Shown here: positions 1 through 13,000 of the stretch, one piece after another
Numbering within the stretch: the first letter of the stretch is position 1
Layout of the letters: each line of letters starts with the position of its first letter
NCBI GenBank assembly: GCA_021234155.1
Contig: JAJEKV010000291.1
Location: 124,001 to 188,000, forward strand
From: Isoetes taiwanensis
Lineage: Eukaryota > Streptophyta > Lycopodiopsida > Isoetales > Isoetaceae
Direction of reading: 5' to 3'
DNA length: 64,000 nucleotides
Notes under the pieces: generated by a model
Database searches by the model: none
What the model saw: only the letters and a program-made list of their open reading frames with translations
What the model was told of the DNA's origin: nothing
Program-made: the position numbers and the translations under genes

Positions 1-190
1 AAATCATGTTTTAATCAGGCGTGAAACCCTATCAAATCCACTCGAAAATTTGTTGTTTTGCCTAGAAAACTTAACCAAATATGAACATATCATACATCAT
101 CAGATCCCAGAGAGAGCATTCCAATGCAATAAAAAACACGTAAAACGGAGTCCGGATCAAAAGTTATGATAAAAAGAATATTATCATCAA
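1..190. repeat. Dispersed repeat, copy 1
   Basis: This stretch resembles 57785-57960 over most of its length: both carry a stretch like aacttaaccaaa, then cata/catac, then agatccc(a/g)gagagagc, then tccaa(t/c)gcaataaaaa and finally ggatcaaaagttatgata. A shorter related tail is at about 46770-46800. No coding capacity is seen. It is an unclassified interspersed repeat, possibly the edge of a retrotransposon whose ends are not visible here. Confidence 0.55.
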
Positions 191-649
191 ATCTGCAATT
201 TGCAAAAGCTATTCGGATTAAAAAGTACAAAAATCAGGTATCTACTTGATAGATCTGATTCAAATCATACGTCAATGAAAAGCTTTCCACAATAAGCTTT
301 CTAAAAAGCCCAAGATCATCTGAATCTAACCTTTATAGCTCAAGTTATGAGCGCAAAAACAATTTTGACATTCTCTCTCTAGCGCTTCTCTTCTTTATCT
401 ATTTTTAGTGACTTAGATAGTACATACAATGGTTTAGTAAAAACGAATCTCTCAAAAAAAAAATCTTATTTTTGATTAAAACCCTTTTTTCTCAACCAAA
501 AATTTGTAAAAAGCATTTGCAAACATAATGGCATAACATAACATTATAAGGCGAAAATTATACCTCTCATAGTTTCTATACATGGCACAGTCTTAGCTCA
601 TTAAATAACTCCTAAGTTCAACTGCATGTCACAATCTTAGCATAATTAA
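191..649. other. AT-rich noncoding stretch, no gene seen
   Basis: No reading frame with recognisable homology, TATA module or structured repeat stands out. It is flanking DNA between the dispersed repeat and the first traces of the LINE that hosts the copia element. The LINE may begin somewhere within it but I cannot fix its 5' end. Confidence 0.4.
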
Positions 650-688
650 ACAAGTGTTAATCATCCTGAGGTCGAAAACCATTTGATA
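650..688 (+). pseudogene. LINE fragment left of the copia element
   Basis: Read across the copia insertion (skipping 689-30712 and one TSD copy), this segment continues in frame into 30718 onward as PEVENHL then INGTCAFI, a register typical of the N-terminal reverse transcriptase region of non-LTR elements (compare ENYRTIxxGT). The match is short and inferred from continuity, so the call is tentative. It implies that the copia element landed inside a LINE. Confidence 0.4.
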
Positions 689-1363
689 TGTTGGAGTTTG
701 AAGGTTATTGCATAATGGATAGTTGATCCTGTTCAAGGTCATTATTAAGTTGCATAGGTTGCACAGGTCCTCTCTGTCTTATACAGGTACTTGTGGTGAA
801 TCAGAGGATCGAATTAACCTAATGCTTATAAACAATACAGGGAGGTCAGTTGAAATAACCTATGGTTGTTAGAAATACACCATGGTTGTATAGATATGAC
901 CCTTGGTAATGCAAGGGTCATTATTTTGTATTGTGATGCAAACGAATTATTGGAGATAAACTTATAAACTTAGAAAACAGTTGAAGGTGGCCGAACCGAG
1001 ATGCTGGATCATCTCCTAAACCGTCGTACAGATAAGATAAAGGATCGAAGATTATAAACGGGAAGACAAGGGGATTGATCGGCAGTTCCATCATCATGGG
1101 GAGACCGTTCTAGCACAAGAAAATTGCTGTGAAACAAAGCATTGGGAATTTCGGTTTACAGCTACAGTAGTTCGATGGTTTGAAAGTCATTTAATTATAT
1201 TTTCATTAACCTTTGGATTTATTGCAGCATTGGAACTTGACTAATGGTTCAATGACTATTAGTGTATGAATGGCATTGTGAAATTGCATGAAAGTAAAGG
1301 TGTGATTGGTGTTTAAAATGTGACTAAGTGAAACTTAGCTAGAGAATTGTTGTAAATCTAACA
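689..1363 (+). repeat. Copia 5' LTR
   Basis: This 675-bp direct repeat matches 30038-30712, begins TGTTGG and ends TCTAACA. It is preceded by TSD TGATA and followed after two bases by the primer-binding site. Confidence 0.96.
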
Positions 1364-1365
1364 TC

Positions 1366-1377
1366 TGGTATCAGAGC
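1366..1377 (+). promoter_or_regulatory. Copia primer-binding site (tRNA-iMet)
   Basis: TGGTATCAGAGC lies two bases after the 5' LTR and is the standard complement of the 3' end of plant initiator-Met tRNA, which primes minus-strand synthesis. Confidence 0.93.
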
Positions 1378-1393
1378 AGACCAGGTTGTGAAG

Positions 1394-3389
1394 ATGTCAA
1401 GCAGATTTGGAGCCAGTCTTCTCAGCAGTGTTGATGTTTACAAAGGAGGGCCTGGATTTCAAGTATGGAAGGATGCTATAATGCATATTTTGGAGGTTGA
1501 GGACCTTTGGGATTTAGTAAATCCGTTGGAGGAGAGTTCAGCAACTGCAAGGGCTGCTGTAACAAGAGGTACTGTCACTGCTGATACTAATGAAGCTGAA
1601 AGTTCAGGAGAAGTCAACTCTGGAGAATCCACAGGTGCATCTAAGGGGAGCAAGTCTGAATATGCCAGAATAAAAGAAGCTCAAGGAATCATCAGTTCCA
1701 AGGTAAGCCCCACCATTAGACTGAAGTTAAGAAACAAAACACCAAAGGAAATGTGGTTGTATTTGATTAAACAGTTTGAAGAGAAAACTTCATCACAAAT
1801 AGACTTACTTGATAAAGAGCTTAGAAGTTTAAAATTACATGATGAGGATGATCTCTCTGAGTTCTTTAACAAATTTGATAATATAGTGGCTGATTTAGCT
1901 GCTGCTGGAGTAGATCTGTCTGAAAGGTTCCAAGTTCTCACAATAGCTAGGGCTATGATTGAGAATGAACAATTAGGACTGTTTATCAGAAATGTGGCCA
2001 AAACTCGAGATGAGGCAGAGAGTATTTTGAGGACTGAAATTGAGCAGAAAAAGATTGCAAAGGGAAATGAGGAAGAAGGTACTGCAATTCTATTTGCAGG
2101 CAAAAGGAGAAAAAGTTGTCATGATAAAATAGTTTGTTACTATTGTCATGAGCAGGGGCATGTAAAAAACAATTGTCCCAAACTTAAAAGAGAATTTAAT
2201 TGCTATACTTGTGGAGGAAGAGGGCATTTAGCTGCAAAATGTCCTACTCCTAAAGCTTATGATAAAGGAAAAGGAAGAGGGAGTACTAGTAGAGGAGGAA
2301 AAATAAATACTAGAGGACGAGGAGAGAGGAAATCAGCTGGTGCCTTTATTACTAAGGAACATAAGCATGAAGAAAAACAATCTATTGAAGATGAAAACGA
2401 GGTAATTGGTGAATTTGCTGCTCTTGCTAAGGAAGTTACAAACAAAAAATGTGATGCTCTTGTAGTTGATAGTGGAGCTGAAAGATCAGTAGTGCAAACC
2501 ACTGATCTACTAAAGAAAATATCGAGAAGTCACACAAAAAATGTCAAAGTAGAAAATGGAGCTTTACAATCTATTGAAGGAAGGGGTTTGCTGCAATTAA
2601 GAGACTTAGATGGGAAAATAGTGGATATTGAGAATGTATTGTGTGTGCCAAGTATAATTAAAAATCTGATTTCGGTTAGCCAGCTTGTAGATCTTGGTTA
2701 TAGAGTAAATTTTGACTCTGAAGGTTGTAATATTTACTATGGAAATGAAAAAAAATTTGTTGCAAAAAGGGTTGACAATCTCTTTCAATTAGATGACTCA
2801 GTTTGCAATGAAATAAATGCCATGGAAGTTTCAGATTTCAGCATATGGCATAGCAGGTTAGCTCATACACACTAACAATGTAAAGAAATTGGCAAAGAGA
2901 GGATGGATACAATGTAACAGTGCAAATTCTGAAAAACTTGTATGTGAAGGTTGTGCTTTAGGAAAGTTAAATAGGCTGCCCTTCAAAAAAACACGAGCAA
3001 GAGCTAGTGACATCTTGGAACTTGTACATACAGATTTATGCGGGCCTTTAAATGTCAAAGGAAAGACAAACAAAAGATACTTCATATCTTTTATAGATGA
3101 CTATTCCAGAAAATGCAAATGCTATGGAAATGGAGAGATAAACTGGGAAAAATGTCGAATGTATAAGATCTGATAGGGGTGGAGAATATTTGTCTGCTAA
3201 ATTCAAACTCTTTTGCATTGCTAATGGAATAAAAAGACAATTGACATGCAGGTATAGTCCACAACAAAATGGTGTTGCAGAAAGAAGAAATAGAACCTTG
3301 ATGGATGCAGTTAGATCAATGATCAAGGGAAGTGGATTGCCTAATTATCTATGGGAGGAAGCAATCAAAACTGCTAATATGATACAAAA
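1394..3389 (+). pseudogene. Copia gag-protease-integrase, 5' part
   Basis: The first ATG downstream of the primer site is at 1394. The product has a Gag domain of the UBN2 type, two CCHC knuckles (CYYCHEQGHVKNNC and CYTCGGRGHLAAKC, about residues 245-285), an aspartic protease motif VVDSGAE and the GAG-pre-integrase segment (WHSRLAH). At about 2870 a frameshift moves the frame; the integrase zinc region and FISFIDDYSRK follow. About 3105-3145 the reading jumps straight to the SDRGGEY segment, so part of the integrase core between the first and second catalytic Asp is missing. A further shift leads to QQNGVAERRNRTL, and the gene then breaks at MIQN, where the giant element begins. It continues at 27826. 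Confidence 0.93.
3382..3389. repeat. Target-site duplication, left copy
   Basis: ATACAAAA here matches TTACAAAA at 27818-27825 at seven of eight positions. Removing the insert and one copy restores the copia reading ATG ATA CAA AAT AGA (MIQNR), which shows that this is the insertion point. Confidence 0.8.
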
Positions 3390-3418
3390 CCATCATTCAA
3401 TTAAATTGGGTTTATGTC
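3390..3418 (+). repeat. Giant element left terminal inverted repeat
   Basis: It starts CCATCAT, then a variable base, then CAATTAAATTGGG, a variable base and TTATGTC. The reverse complement of 27789-27817 matches 27 of 29 positions. Similarity stops just inside. Confidence 0.85.
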
Positions 3419-3664
3419 TTAATTTTGGGACAAATTTCATATTGCATGTTTTTAGTAGCATATTCAAATTCACACATTTCACCTCAAAATTATGAAAACG
3501 TAATATCATGTTATTTACAAAATAGTCAATATTTCACAATATAGCACCATATCATAAAAACGTGATAACAAAAATTTACATAGTTATTCAACTTTCTTCA
3601 AGCACCCCCAATGATATCATAGCCTTCTTCCCGACATCCCGAGGTATTGTAATTCTCGTGATTT

Positions 3665-6505
3665 CTATTTTGGAATAGTGTTTGGAGTCCATGAGTACAA
3701 AACACTTTCATAGTCTAGCCAAAGATCGGGATCACTCGGATTTCTCCTCCATTTCTTTGTCCAACAATCTGAAAGTACCTTTCTTTTATCCGACACGTTG
3801 GTCAACCGATGCTTTGGACACCACCATTCCACCCGCACATGGTTGAAGTTAATATTACCTTCTTCTTTGCAAATATCGAGGAGATAGTGAACCCCAACCA
3901 CTTTGGATATGTATCTAAATCTCTGGCTTTACTATCACAAATTGGTGGCATTCCAAGTCGATTGGAAGGTTCATAAGCATCCATGCCTAGAAACTTTGGC
4001 CTATTGTTCTTAGGACCAACATAGTGTTTTGTCGAGGAAGGAGGAGGAGCATATTGCTTGCGAATGCTACTTACGGTGTCATCAAAATCCTCGCCAAGCA
4101 CCCGCTAAGGTCTTCCACCTAGTTTTAGGCAACCACCCTTCTTTCAATTCATCCGAGGATGTGTCTATCTCCCCCAACGGGTTAATCACCTTCTTTCCAA
4201 GTAAGCCACCAAGGCACGGTTGGTGTCATCCGGATTGGTTTGCCAATGCTTTATATAGTCTTGGATTCCTTCCTTAGTCAATCCCAATTGCTTCACTTCT
4301 TCAGTAGGTTTTAAAGCTTTTGGTTGACCTAGAGGTATCATAGGCTTGCCATTCTCATCTCTCACCATATTTCCTCCCCTCCTCTCCACTCATCCTCTGA
4401 AGGTCTCATCTTCCATTGGAAGATTGGAATCCCATCTCTCACCCAAAAAGTGAACTGCAGAGGCACGGAATGACCTTCAAGATCCAATGTATAACCATCC
4501 ACAAAGCTCTTCCAATCGGGCACTTCTTCTATGAGAGAAGCTATAGGGTTTGGAGTAGTGCATTCATGCAAGATTTCCATTAGCCTAGGAAAGTTGGTCC
4601 TTTGTTTTTTGCTTCAAAGATACAACTATATTTGCCAAATAATGCATCCACATCCTCATGGGTATGCCCGGGCATAAGAAACCCTAAATTAACTCTTTCA
4701 AATATCCCCCGGTACTGTTAAGTAGGATAGGAAAGAAAACATCCACTGTTCTTATTTTGGCCAAGCACAATTATCAAGTTGCAAGAGAAACCTTTTGGGT
4801 AGATCTTGAGGTTTAGCACGTGAAGTTGAAGCTCCAACATGTTCATTAGACCCATGCTTCCTAAACCTTGCCTTGCTAAACTTTTCAATATTGTTAGGGT
4901 TTCCATCTAACAATGCTCTATGTAGTGCCCGGCTAGTCAGAAGGTCCCGGAGGTGACCATTGTATCCATTTTCATAGTTTCTCAAACACCTCATGATACT
5001 CCCAATATGAAAATCACGGACCATCACTCCACAACTCCAAACTAAAATGGCCATAGTAGGTTTGATTACGCCCATGCAAGATTGCCCGATCATTGAGATC
5101 TCAGTAAAGGGTATGATCTTCCACATGACTTTGGTATGTACTTGAATTGTGGAAGACAAGTCTTTTGCTGGTCCATCTTGTCATGTATAATACATAAATA
5201 GTTATTGGGTTCCAATGCGGATAAAGTCCTCCACATCCAATAACATGATCTACATGATAGTTGGTCAGTCATATGGTCCTTCATATGCTCCCCTTATCCT
5301 AGCCCTTTGACTAGGTTGCACAGTCTTATCAAGAGTCTCCTTCAACTTAGCACATAAATTGCACTTTGTAAAGTTGTTTGAAGTTGCTATGGTGACATGA
5401 TTGAAATGCTTCTTCCATAACCTACTAAAGCTAGGTTGGGATATTGGAAGAATTCCCAATTCTCGAAGTAGGGAATTCACTTCTTCCAAAATCTTTTGAG
5501 TACAATGTGATGGCAACCTTTTCTCAACAATTTGCTCTTCCCTTTTCATCCCTTACGCTTTTTGTGTGGCATAGACTCGTGCATTGAAATCAATATATTT
5601 TTCAAATATCTCCCGGCAGCCGGGGTCCTAGTGTTGGTCTCAACAAACCATTATTTCCATGTAAAGCAATCCTGTTCCCCTCTGCCTGTTTTTTTTTGCC
5701 AATTATGCCATGAAGAAGTTGGAATTGCATGGATACTCTGCCATGCTTTTGCACATATCCATTTGCCTAGCAAAGGGTATCTTTTTCTGTTTGGGTTTCT
5801 TTCATCTTGAAGTGCATGCTCGAAGATTGTGTACATGTGGGTCCTCCTCTCATCAACAGTGTACTCTTGAAAAGTGGCTCTTGCTTCCACCAATTGTTCT
5901 ATTGTGAAGAATTGCATACAATCACTCCAACAACAATCTGAGCCCCTAACCTTCACCATTGTCTCACGTTTGGTGTCACTAATCAACTTGGCTCTTTTGC
6001 TAGGATAATGTCTCGGCAATAACGATACTTCTCCCCTTTTGCCTAGGTTTAGAGTTCCAACCGCCAATGGATCAATATCAAGACAATCATTGTCCCCAAC
6101 AACCTCAAAGCTCACGGAAAAATATAATCCTCCACAAATTGAACACTACTTATAGGCCATGCCATGATGCAAGGAACCTCCAATTGCTTGACACAACCAA
6201 AACATTCCTTGTCACCCAAACCTTTACCTTTCGGTTGTCTTCCAACATCGAAATTGCAATACCAATATTGTCTTCCCTAGCCTTTCATCATTAATGAGCT
6301 TGACCGAGGATCTCGCTAGCACAATGACTCCTTGGCCTACTATTTCCTTGTTGCACTTGTGCATGATTCTCACCTTCTTGTTCCTCCATTGCACCCTACT
6401 ATAGAGGACTAATTGTTTTTCTTCAACATTCTTGCTAGGAGTTGGTTTTTCATTGATATTGCTCTTTTCACCATCTTGAGTTGGAGGGGCACCATTGACC
6501 TAGGC
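3665..6505 (-). pseudogene. Transposase 1 of the giant element (DDE, DUF7869-like)
   Basis: On the minus strand several frames join into one protein. From the N-terminus they give a segment after a splice-acceptor-like site at about 6506; a cysteine/helical module (CCWSDCMQFFTIEQL ... Y-LLGKWIC-KAW, 5700-5940); a segment with FTKCNLCAKLKE (about 5350); QLDNCA, the likely catalytic Asp (4765-4782); GFLMPGHTHEDVDALF (about 4636-4680); and a C-terminus VEWWCP ... CWTKKW ... LYSWTP ending at the TAG at 3665. This order is that of a transposase-like family found in plants, oomycetes and invertebrates. At least four frameshifts are present. The family name is recalled, not searched; the role as transposase is inferred from DDE-like motifs and TIR context. 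Transcription diverges from transposase 2. Confidence 0.7.
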
Positions 6506-6967
6506 AAATTGCACCCTTTTTAGTCAATGAGTAAGAAAAAATTATTACACCATAAGATAAAAAAGTACGTACATTTATGGAATATGTAGAGGAAAATCAA
6601 ATTTTTTAAAAGCAAGAAATTCCTTGGAAATAGGTTTAATATAATAATAACAATGGGCATTAAAACGAAATCATTTAAAACAAGAATTTTCATGGCAACA
6701 ACAAGGAAATGACATTTATATAAATATATCCAAATTTTAATTATCGAAAATTTGGATATATGATTCTGAAAAAGACATATAACTAATAGACGTGAGAATT
6801 TATTATCCATAATAATATACCCTAGATAATATAGCTGGCGGGAATTTCGTACGCCTGGCGTGTTATTTGAGGCAATAAATTATTCACGCTAAGAGCTAAT
6901 TAACCCTATATAAATCCGGTTCACGCTCTCAAGACCATTACGTCCCAATTTTTTTTTACGCCCCGCC
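6506..6967. promoter_or_regulatory. Intergenic region between the divergent transposase genes
   Basis: This AT-rich spacer lies between the two divergent transposase genes. It contains a dyad motif ACGCCTGGCGTG (6851-6862) of the family common in the right half of the element, and the TATA module described separately. It is likely to hold the promoters for both genes or, for the minus gene, an intron, since coding similarity of transposase 1 begins behind an acceptor-like TTGCCTAG. Confidence 0.5.
6881..6935 (+). promoter_or_regulatory. TATA promoter module, copy 1
   Basis: The module reads TATTCACGCTAA, then TATATAAATCC (TATA at 6907-6915), then five bases and ACGCTCTCAA. The same three blocks recur at 20197-20252 with the same spacing between TATA and ACGCTCTCAA. 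An ATG with a good context (CCGCCATGGCG) follows at 6968. This looks like a core promoter with start region reused by two genes of the element. Confidence 0.65.
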
Positions 6968-9071
6968 ATGGCGTTGACCTCGGGCTTCATGAAGAACCCG
7001 AGGTCTCGTCAAAGAGACGTCGGGTTGAAGGGTATAAGCGCGCTATTGGGGGACAGAAATTCATGTCGCGACATCGGGGTGCTTTGTGGGTGCTTAGGGT
7101 GTTTTTTAAAAATTTGGCATCGCCTGTTTTGACGGGTAGTTAACATTTTCTTTAATTTTTCTTAATCATAATTAGGCGAAATTAGTGGCGCCGGATCTCC
7201 CCTGCTTTCGGGGAAGGGGGAAGCTCCATTTTGATTTCAAAAGCGGCGAGGGAGTCATTCTTGGCAAAAATGGGCGGGGGTAACCATGTCTTTTGCTTGG
7301 TTCTTGCACTGAATTTTTTTCTTGACTCCTTCTTTTCGAGAGAGTGCATTTTGTTGCATGGCATGGACTTTGATTCTCTTGTTGCAGAGTATGAAGCTAA
7401 ATTTGGGCGGGGATTTGGATTTGGCAGCGAGAATCTTTGGGAGTGGATTTGAATTACTACCGCCGACAAATCTCTTAGAAATTTGAATATGATGATTCCA
7501 TTGATGGGGAAGGCGAGGAAATTGAGAGTCCATCCACGGTTGCAAGGGGAAAACAAGGTATATGAGACTTCACCACTCTGAGGCGCCAATTAAGCAAGGG
7601 AGGCATGCTTCTACACAAAATTCCCCATGTTCTCCAAAGCACAAGAAACCGTGTTGTTGCATGTCCCCGACAAGTACAACAAGAAAAATTATGGTGCAAG
7701 AGAAGAGACCAAAGGAGAAGGAGAGCTGAAAGATTAGGATTGAATTCTTTAGCGAGCAAAAAGAAAAGAAGGGCTTTCTTTGAGGGTGAAACAGGTTAGA
7801 AGCCCGGATCATAGTAAATTCATAGAAAAAAAGATGCAAAAACATGATTCCTAAGGGACGAGAGAGGAGGTCATTGCACGAGCCTTTGAAGCACTACCGA
7901 GAATTCAAGATGCTAGGAAAGAAAGAGTTCTTGCAATGAAACATGTTGTTGAGAGTGTTAAAGACACTCGCCACGGCCAACAAAAAAAAAAAGCGAGGGA
8001 CATTTGCAATGCAAGATCATCCACTATCATGATGGCTTTGAAAGAAAGGGTCTGTGAGAAGCAAGGTTTGTGAGGTCTTAAACTTGAGAAGAAAAACAGT
8101 TTATGCAGCTATTGATAAGAGAAATCTAGCGTAAAACCGGAGGCCCTTGGAGTATGTTCAAAGCGTAAGGAAAGATCGGCGAGGTTGAGTGATGAAGATA
8201 GAAAACATAGTTCAGTTTTGGACAAATAACACTTTCGGGTGTCTCTAACAAGAGACAAGTTATCAAGTTGAGAAGAACACCCAATGGAAGAAAGGAACGA
8301 AGCCTTACTCGATGCATGCAATTCATTTTACGGAAGAACCACAAGTAAGTAATCTTAGGATTCATATTCAATTCAGAAAAATGAGTAAGTAATCCTAGTA
8401 TATTCATATTCATCTTGCTAAATATTGTGGTACTTGCGGGTCACATTCTTTGAAAGGTTCAAAAAAAGCACATCGAGATTTGCATTGGATTGAGACTTTT
8501 TGAAGCTTTGAAGCCAAAGTTTGTGAGGAGGTTAAACGAAAGAGAGACTTGTTGTTGCATCTATCACATGAGAATGGAGTATGTAAGGCAGTGCTCTCGA
8601 ATAGCATTAGAAGGGACAGCAATGTGCATGGTGAACAATGTGACTGTCAATGTAAGGTATGTGGTGTTGGTCCTACTTGTCAAGCAAGGAACCATGTCTT
8701 TGCAAACACAAGCGTTTTGTGGAAAAGTTTCTTATGTGAAAAGAATGAGAATGTGGAGTTGCACAAAGATGCATACCTTAGGATGTCATGTGCAGATTGT
8801 GGAATTAAAAAGTTCCAACTTTGTCCTTTAGAGGCCAGCCACATGGCAAAGGTGGAATGGAAGAACTTTGAAAAGGTGACTCACTTTTTATTAGCAACAT
8901 ATATGCCATTGATTGTGGTTGACATGTGCTCTTCCTTGCTTGTACATTGTTTAAAGCACAATTTCATTATTTTTGGACAAAACCTGAATTTATGGACCAT
9001 TTTTTAAATTGTCGCATGAATGACTCTTTTTCATACACTAATTGACATCCCTTGCGAGTGCTGCATATGCC

Positions 9072-9497
9072 TCAGCAGCACGCACGGGTATCTTGATAGT
9101 ATTGGGTATCTTCTTCTTGTTTGAAAGCATAGTCGATAATCTCTAGTTCTATACGGTCACTTGCAGTCGTTGGCCTCCATCTCTTCTTCCAACAATTGAC
9201 ATAATTGGATGGGTACATCTGGTTCCTCACAGGTACAGGCTCCCAACAAGTCACTTGGATAGTCTCAAAGTTCTCTTTCTTATCATCCATTTGGGGCTCT
9301 TCAATAGCATACCCTACCCACGTCGGACACAAGACATCATCAGACCACACCATTACAAAACATGCCTCACGGTGATGGCTTGACGCTTTGTGGTACATGA
9401 TGAGGCATCCAAAAACAAAAGGCCCAATGTGCCCGATCAAGCTCTCATCAATATCAGAGGTATGCACATGTTTAATGAAATATATAAAAGATATCAA
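9072..9497 (-). pseudogene. C-terminal fragment of a third transposase-like protein
   Basis: The 141-residue frame contains FVMVWSDD, then WVGYAIEEPQ, TCWEPVP and CWKKRW, the same layout as the C-terminus of transposase 1 (VEWWCP ... CWTKKW). It sits on the minus strand inside the intron of transposase 2. It is probably a remnant of another copy of the family inserted or duplicated here. The similarity is to a pattern, not a verified alignment. Confidence 0.45.
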
Positions 9498-10032
9498 TCA
9501 CATACCTATTTCTATTTTGTTGCAAGAGAAATTTCACGGTAAGATCTTCATGGATGGCTTGTCAAATGGACATTCATGTTCTTCTGAGAGTCCCAGATAT
9601 CTTGAGAATAGATGATGTCGACTTTGATGTAAGTGCCTTCTTGTCACAAAGTCCGGTAGCTTTGGCATTGTAGTAGTCCATATATAATGAAATAATCCAA
9701 AAATGAAAGTTGAGATTGCTAAGCGAGATGGAACCCTTGGGTGTGGGACCGTCCATAGTGTTCAATCCTAGAAAATGGCCACAGACTGTAACACCCGGGT
9801 CTATAATGATACAAAATCTTTCCCCAAAGCTATTGTAATGTCATACCTCTATTGTCAGCAATTAGCATCTCCTAGAGTGTGTTACCCTGACTTCAAACAC
9901 CTCTTCAACGCTATGAGCGGTTGGGACTAAATGAGGTGGTACATGAATTCTCGTAACAAGAAACCCTTTTGAAACCAGACGTCCATTTTGAATATGTTCA
10001 TCATCTGCAAAACAGTGAAAGATATATCATTA

Positions 10033-13000
10033 CAAATTGGGCGCTCGCCGCATTTCCAAGCTTGCACATCTGAAAATATATGAAAACATGGGAAAAATGT
10101 GAAAAAAAAAAAAAAAAAAAAATTGGCGCAAATTGGGCCCCAGCCCTATTTGGGCTCGCCAAGTTAGGCTTCGCCCCATTTCAATCTTTGAGATTAGGGC
10201 CCCATCGTGCACAAATTTGGGTGTCTCCCTTATCTCGTGCCGCGAGATTTGGTCTTGACATCTTGAGCCCTACTGTTGACTTACAATCACCACAAGTTGA
10301 GCCAAGCTAGTAGCATAACAAATTATTGACAACAACATTGTTTGCTCATTCTTAAATCAAACCCTATGACAAGTAGCTATGCCATTTCGAAAATAAAAAG
10401 TCATACCTCATCTTGAAGCCAAAGGGTGTGTCTTATCACCTCATTATTAGTGTGGCAATGCATCTTTGCAACTCTCAACGAAAGAGAAACATGGGTACTT
10501 AGAGCACTAGATAAAGGAGATCTATTCTCCATTCGAAATTAAAATTACACTAAAATATAATCTAGAATTGCAATAAAATGACAACCTTGAATTGCAAATC
10601 CACGAAAGTCATGACACATTACGCTAAGCGCAAATGGTTTAGTCGAGGCGGCAATGGCCGAATTGGCGAGGCATTTCGGAATATGGAATGGATAGCAAGT
10701 GCTTGGCGATATTGAGTCGAGGGGGGGAAATTTGAATTTGAATTTTGAATCTCAAGAACGACGTGAATGGTCCACACGACAATATTGAGTTGAGGGGGGA
10801 AATTTAAATTTTGAATCTCAACAACCACGTGAATGGTCCACGTGGCAGCTTTATTTTGAATTTTGAAATGGTCATGTTAAGGTGCATTTAATTTGACACG
10901 CTCTATGGGCACTAACTACGCATGGACCTTTTATTATGAGCATGCCACTTCCCCATCACGCATGCAACCTCCTCGTCCTCCTCCTTATCTGCTCCTCTTC
11001 CTTGAAGGCGCCCATCTTCTGGAGGACCTTTTGAGGTGTTTTCCCATGTTTCATAAAGGCGCCCATCTTCTAGAGAATATTTTGAGGTGTTTTTGCATGT
11101 CCAAGGCTGCTAAAGGTTAGCATATCTCCTTCCTTAGTGTTTTTATTCCTTTTGTATTGGCTTTATATGCCCACTTCAATGGTGCATGGCCCTTGTTTTT
11201 CTTTTACCCTTTTGTTGGGTGTGCATGTTGTATTTTGCTTTAACAAGGCTTACTTTTACTTAATAAGATTGGGTTGTCACTTGGAAAGGGGTGGCTAATT
11301 TGGAGCCCTCCTATTTTTATTATTTTTGCCTTGAACACGACCATTGCCATATATTATTCATTTACAACTTTTCTTTTATTTTAAGTTAATCTATTAGGCA
11401 TGCAAATTGGGCGAGCGCCCAATTTGATGTCTAGCTCTACCAAAACTTGCCTTCCATACATTCTAATACTTATATTCCACACATATTTTCCCTTCTAATG
11501 GACATGTAAATTGGGTGGTCGCCAAATTGGCCCGCCCCATTAGGTCTTCTTCCCCTATACATTCTAATACTTATATTCCACACATATTTTCCCTTCTAAT
11601 GGACATGTAAATTGGGTGGTCGCCAAATTGGCCCGCCCCATTAGGTCTTCTTCCCCTGTATGTTGTATGGAGATTCCTCATGCACAAATCGGGCGGGCCC
11701 AATTTGTTATGTGCTTAGTCTTGAACATCTAACTTGCCTGCCCATTATGTTTTCCCTGTATGTTCTATGGAGATTCCTTATGCACAAATGCCCGATTTGG
11801 TGTGTCTGCCTCGTAGAAGTGCCAATTTGTTGTGCCTCGCTAGCATGCCCAATTCTTAGAAAAGTAAGAAGGAACAAGATTAGAATGTTTGTTGAGCATT
11901 CTATTTCAAGATAAGAAATTGAAAAATACATGCACAAGAATTAACGGCTCACACAAATTAGGGGCTCAGAAATATAATGAGTATATTATCTGCTTGTTTT
12001 CCTACAATCAATTCTCTTTTAAATTGGGCGATCGCCCAATTTGTGGGACACTACTGATAAGCTATTAGACTAGCTTATCCCATTCTGCAAGCTTATGAGC
12101 TTGTTTTTCTGAAGTCCCAGGCGTATTCCTGCAAAGCGTTCTGCTTCAAATCCGGCGGACGCCCAATTTGATCATAATAAAATTAATCATGAAAGAAAAA
12201 TGACCATTTTGTTGGTCTTATAACACTGGCAGTCGCCCGATTTTAGAGTAGCAGTAGTTCTAAAGCTGGCTGGCCCTTATTCCTTCACCTGTGTTCCTGC
12301 AACAAGAAACCAAACAGAAGAATAAACCAAAATATGAACAGATCTATGATCTTGCAATCACGAATCTTTCTATCTTTTTGTCTATGCAAGCACATCTTTT
12401 GTCTATGTTTTGGCATTGCAGAAGTTCTCAAGCAATCTACAGATTCGAAACAGAAGGTAGAAACATTTGCATATGGCGCACTGAGGGTTCTTACCGGATA
12501 TGATTCGTCCTTGAGTACGAAATGGAGGCAGAAGCAAACGATCACCGCCAGAAGCAGAAGAAGAGACACAGGTAGCTTCATAGCAGGATATTGCTTTGAA
12601 ATTCCTCTTTGCTTTGAAATTCCTCTTTGCAGGAAGAGATACAGATATGCAAACTGCTTTTAGAGCAAATCCACAAAACGTTTACCTCTTTGTAAACCGC
12701 TTTTGGAGCAAATACACAACCTGATTCCGCCTCCTCCATTTTGTTCAGCTGGTCATTGAGATGACGAGAGAAGAAAGCGGCGGAGGATATTGCCGTCGAC
12801 ATCTACTTTTAGGTTTAGGTTTAGGGTTTTGAATTTTTTCTTCTTAATATTCTATTTAATGAATATCGTTTATCTAATTGTTTAAAATGACAAAAACCAA
12901 CAATTGCTTATTGGCCTTGTGTTTAAGGCTTTCGTCTTGTGTGTTTCGAGTGTTGAGTTCGAAACTGGCTTTTGACATTTAGATTTTTTTTTTTTTTTTC

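Noticed and set aside
12285-12802. Small secreted or membrane proteins in the transposase 2 intron
   Set aside because: The frames on both strands overlap short tandem repeats and lack support; no family is recognised.
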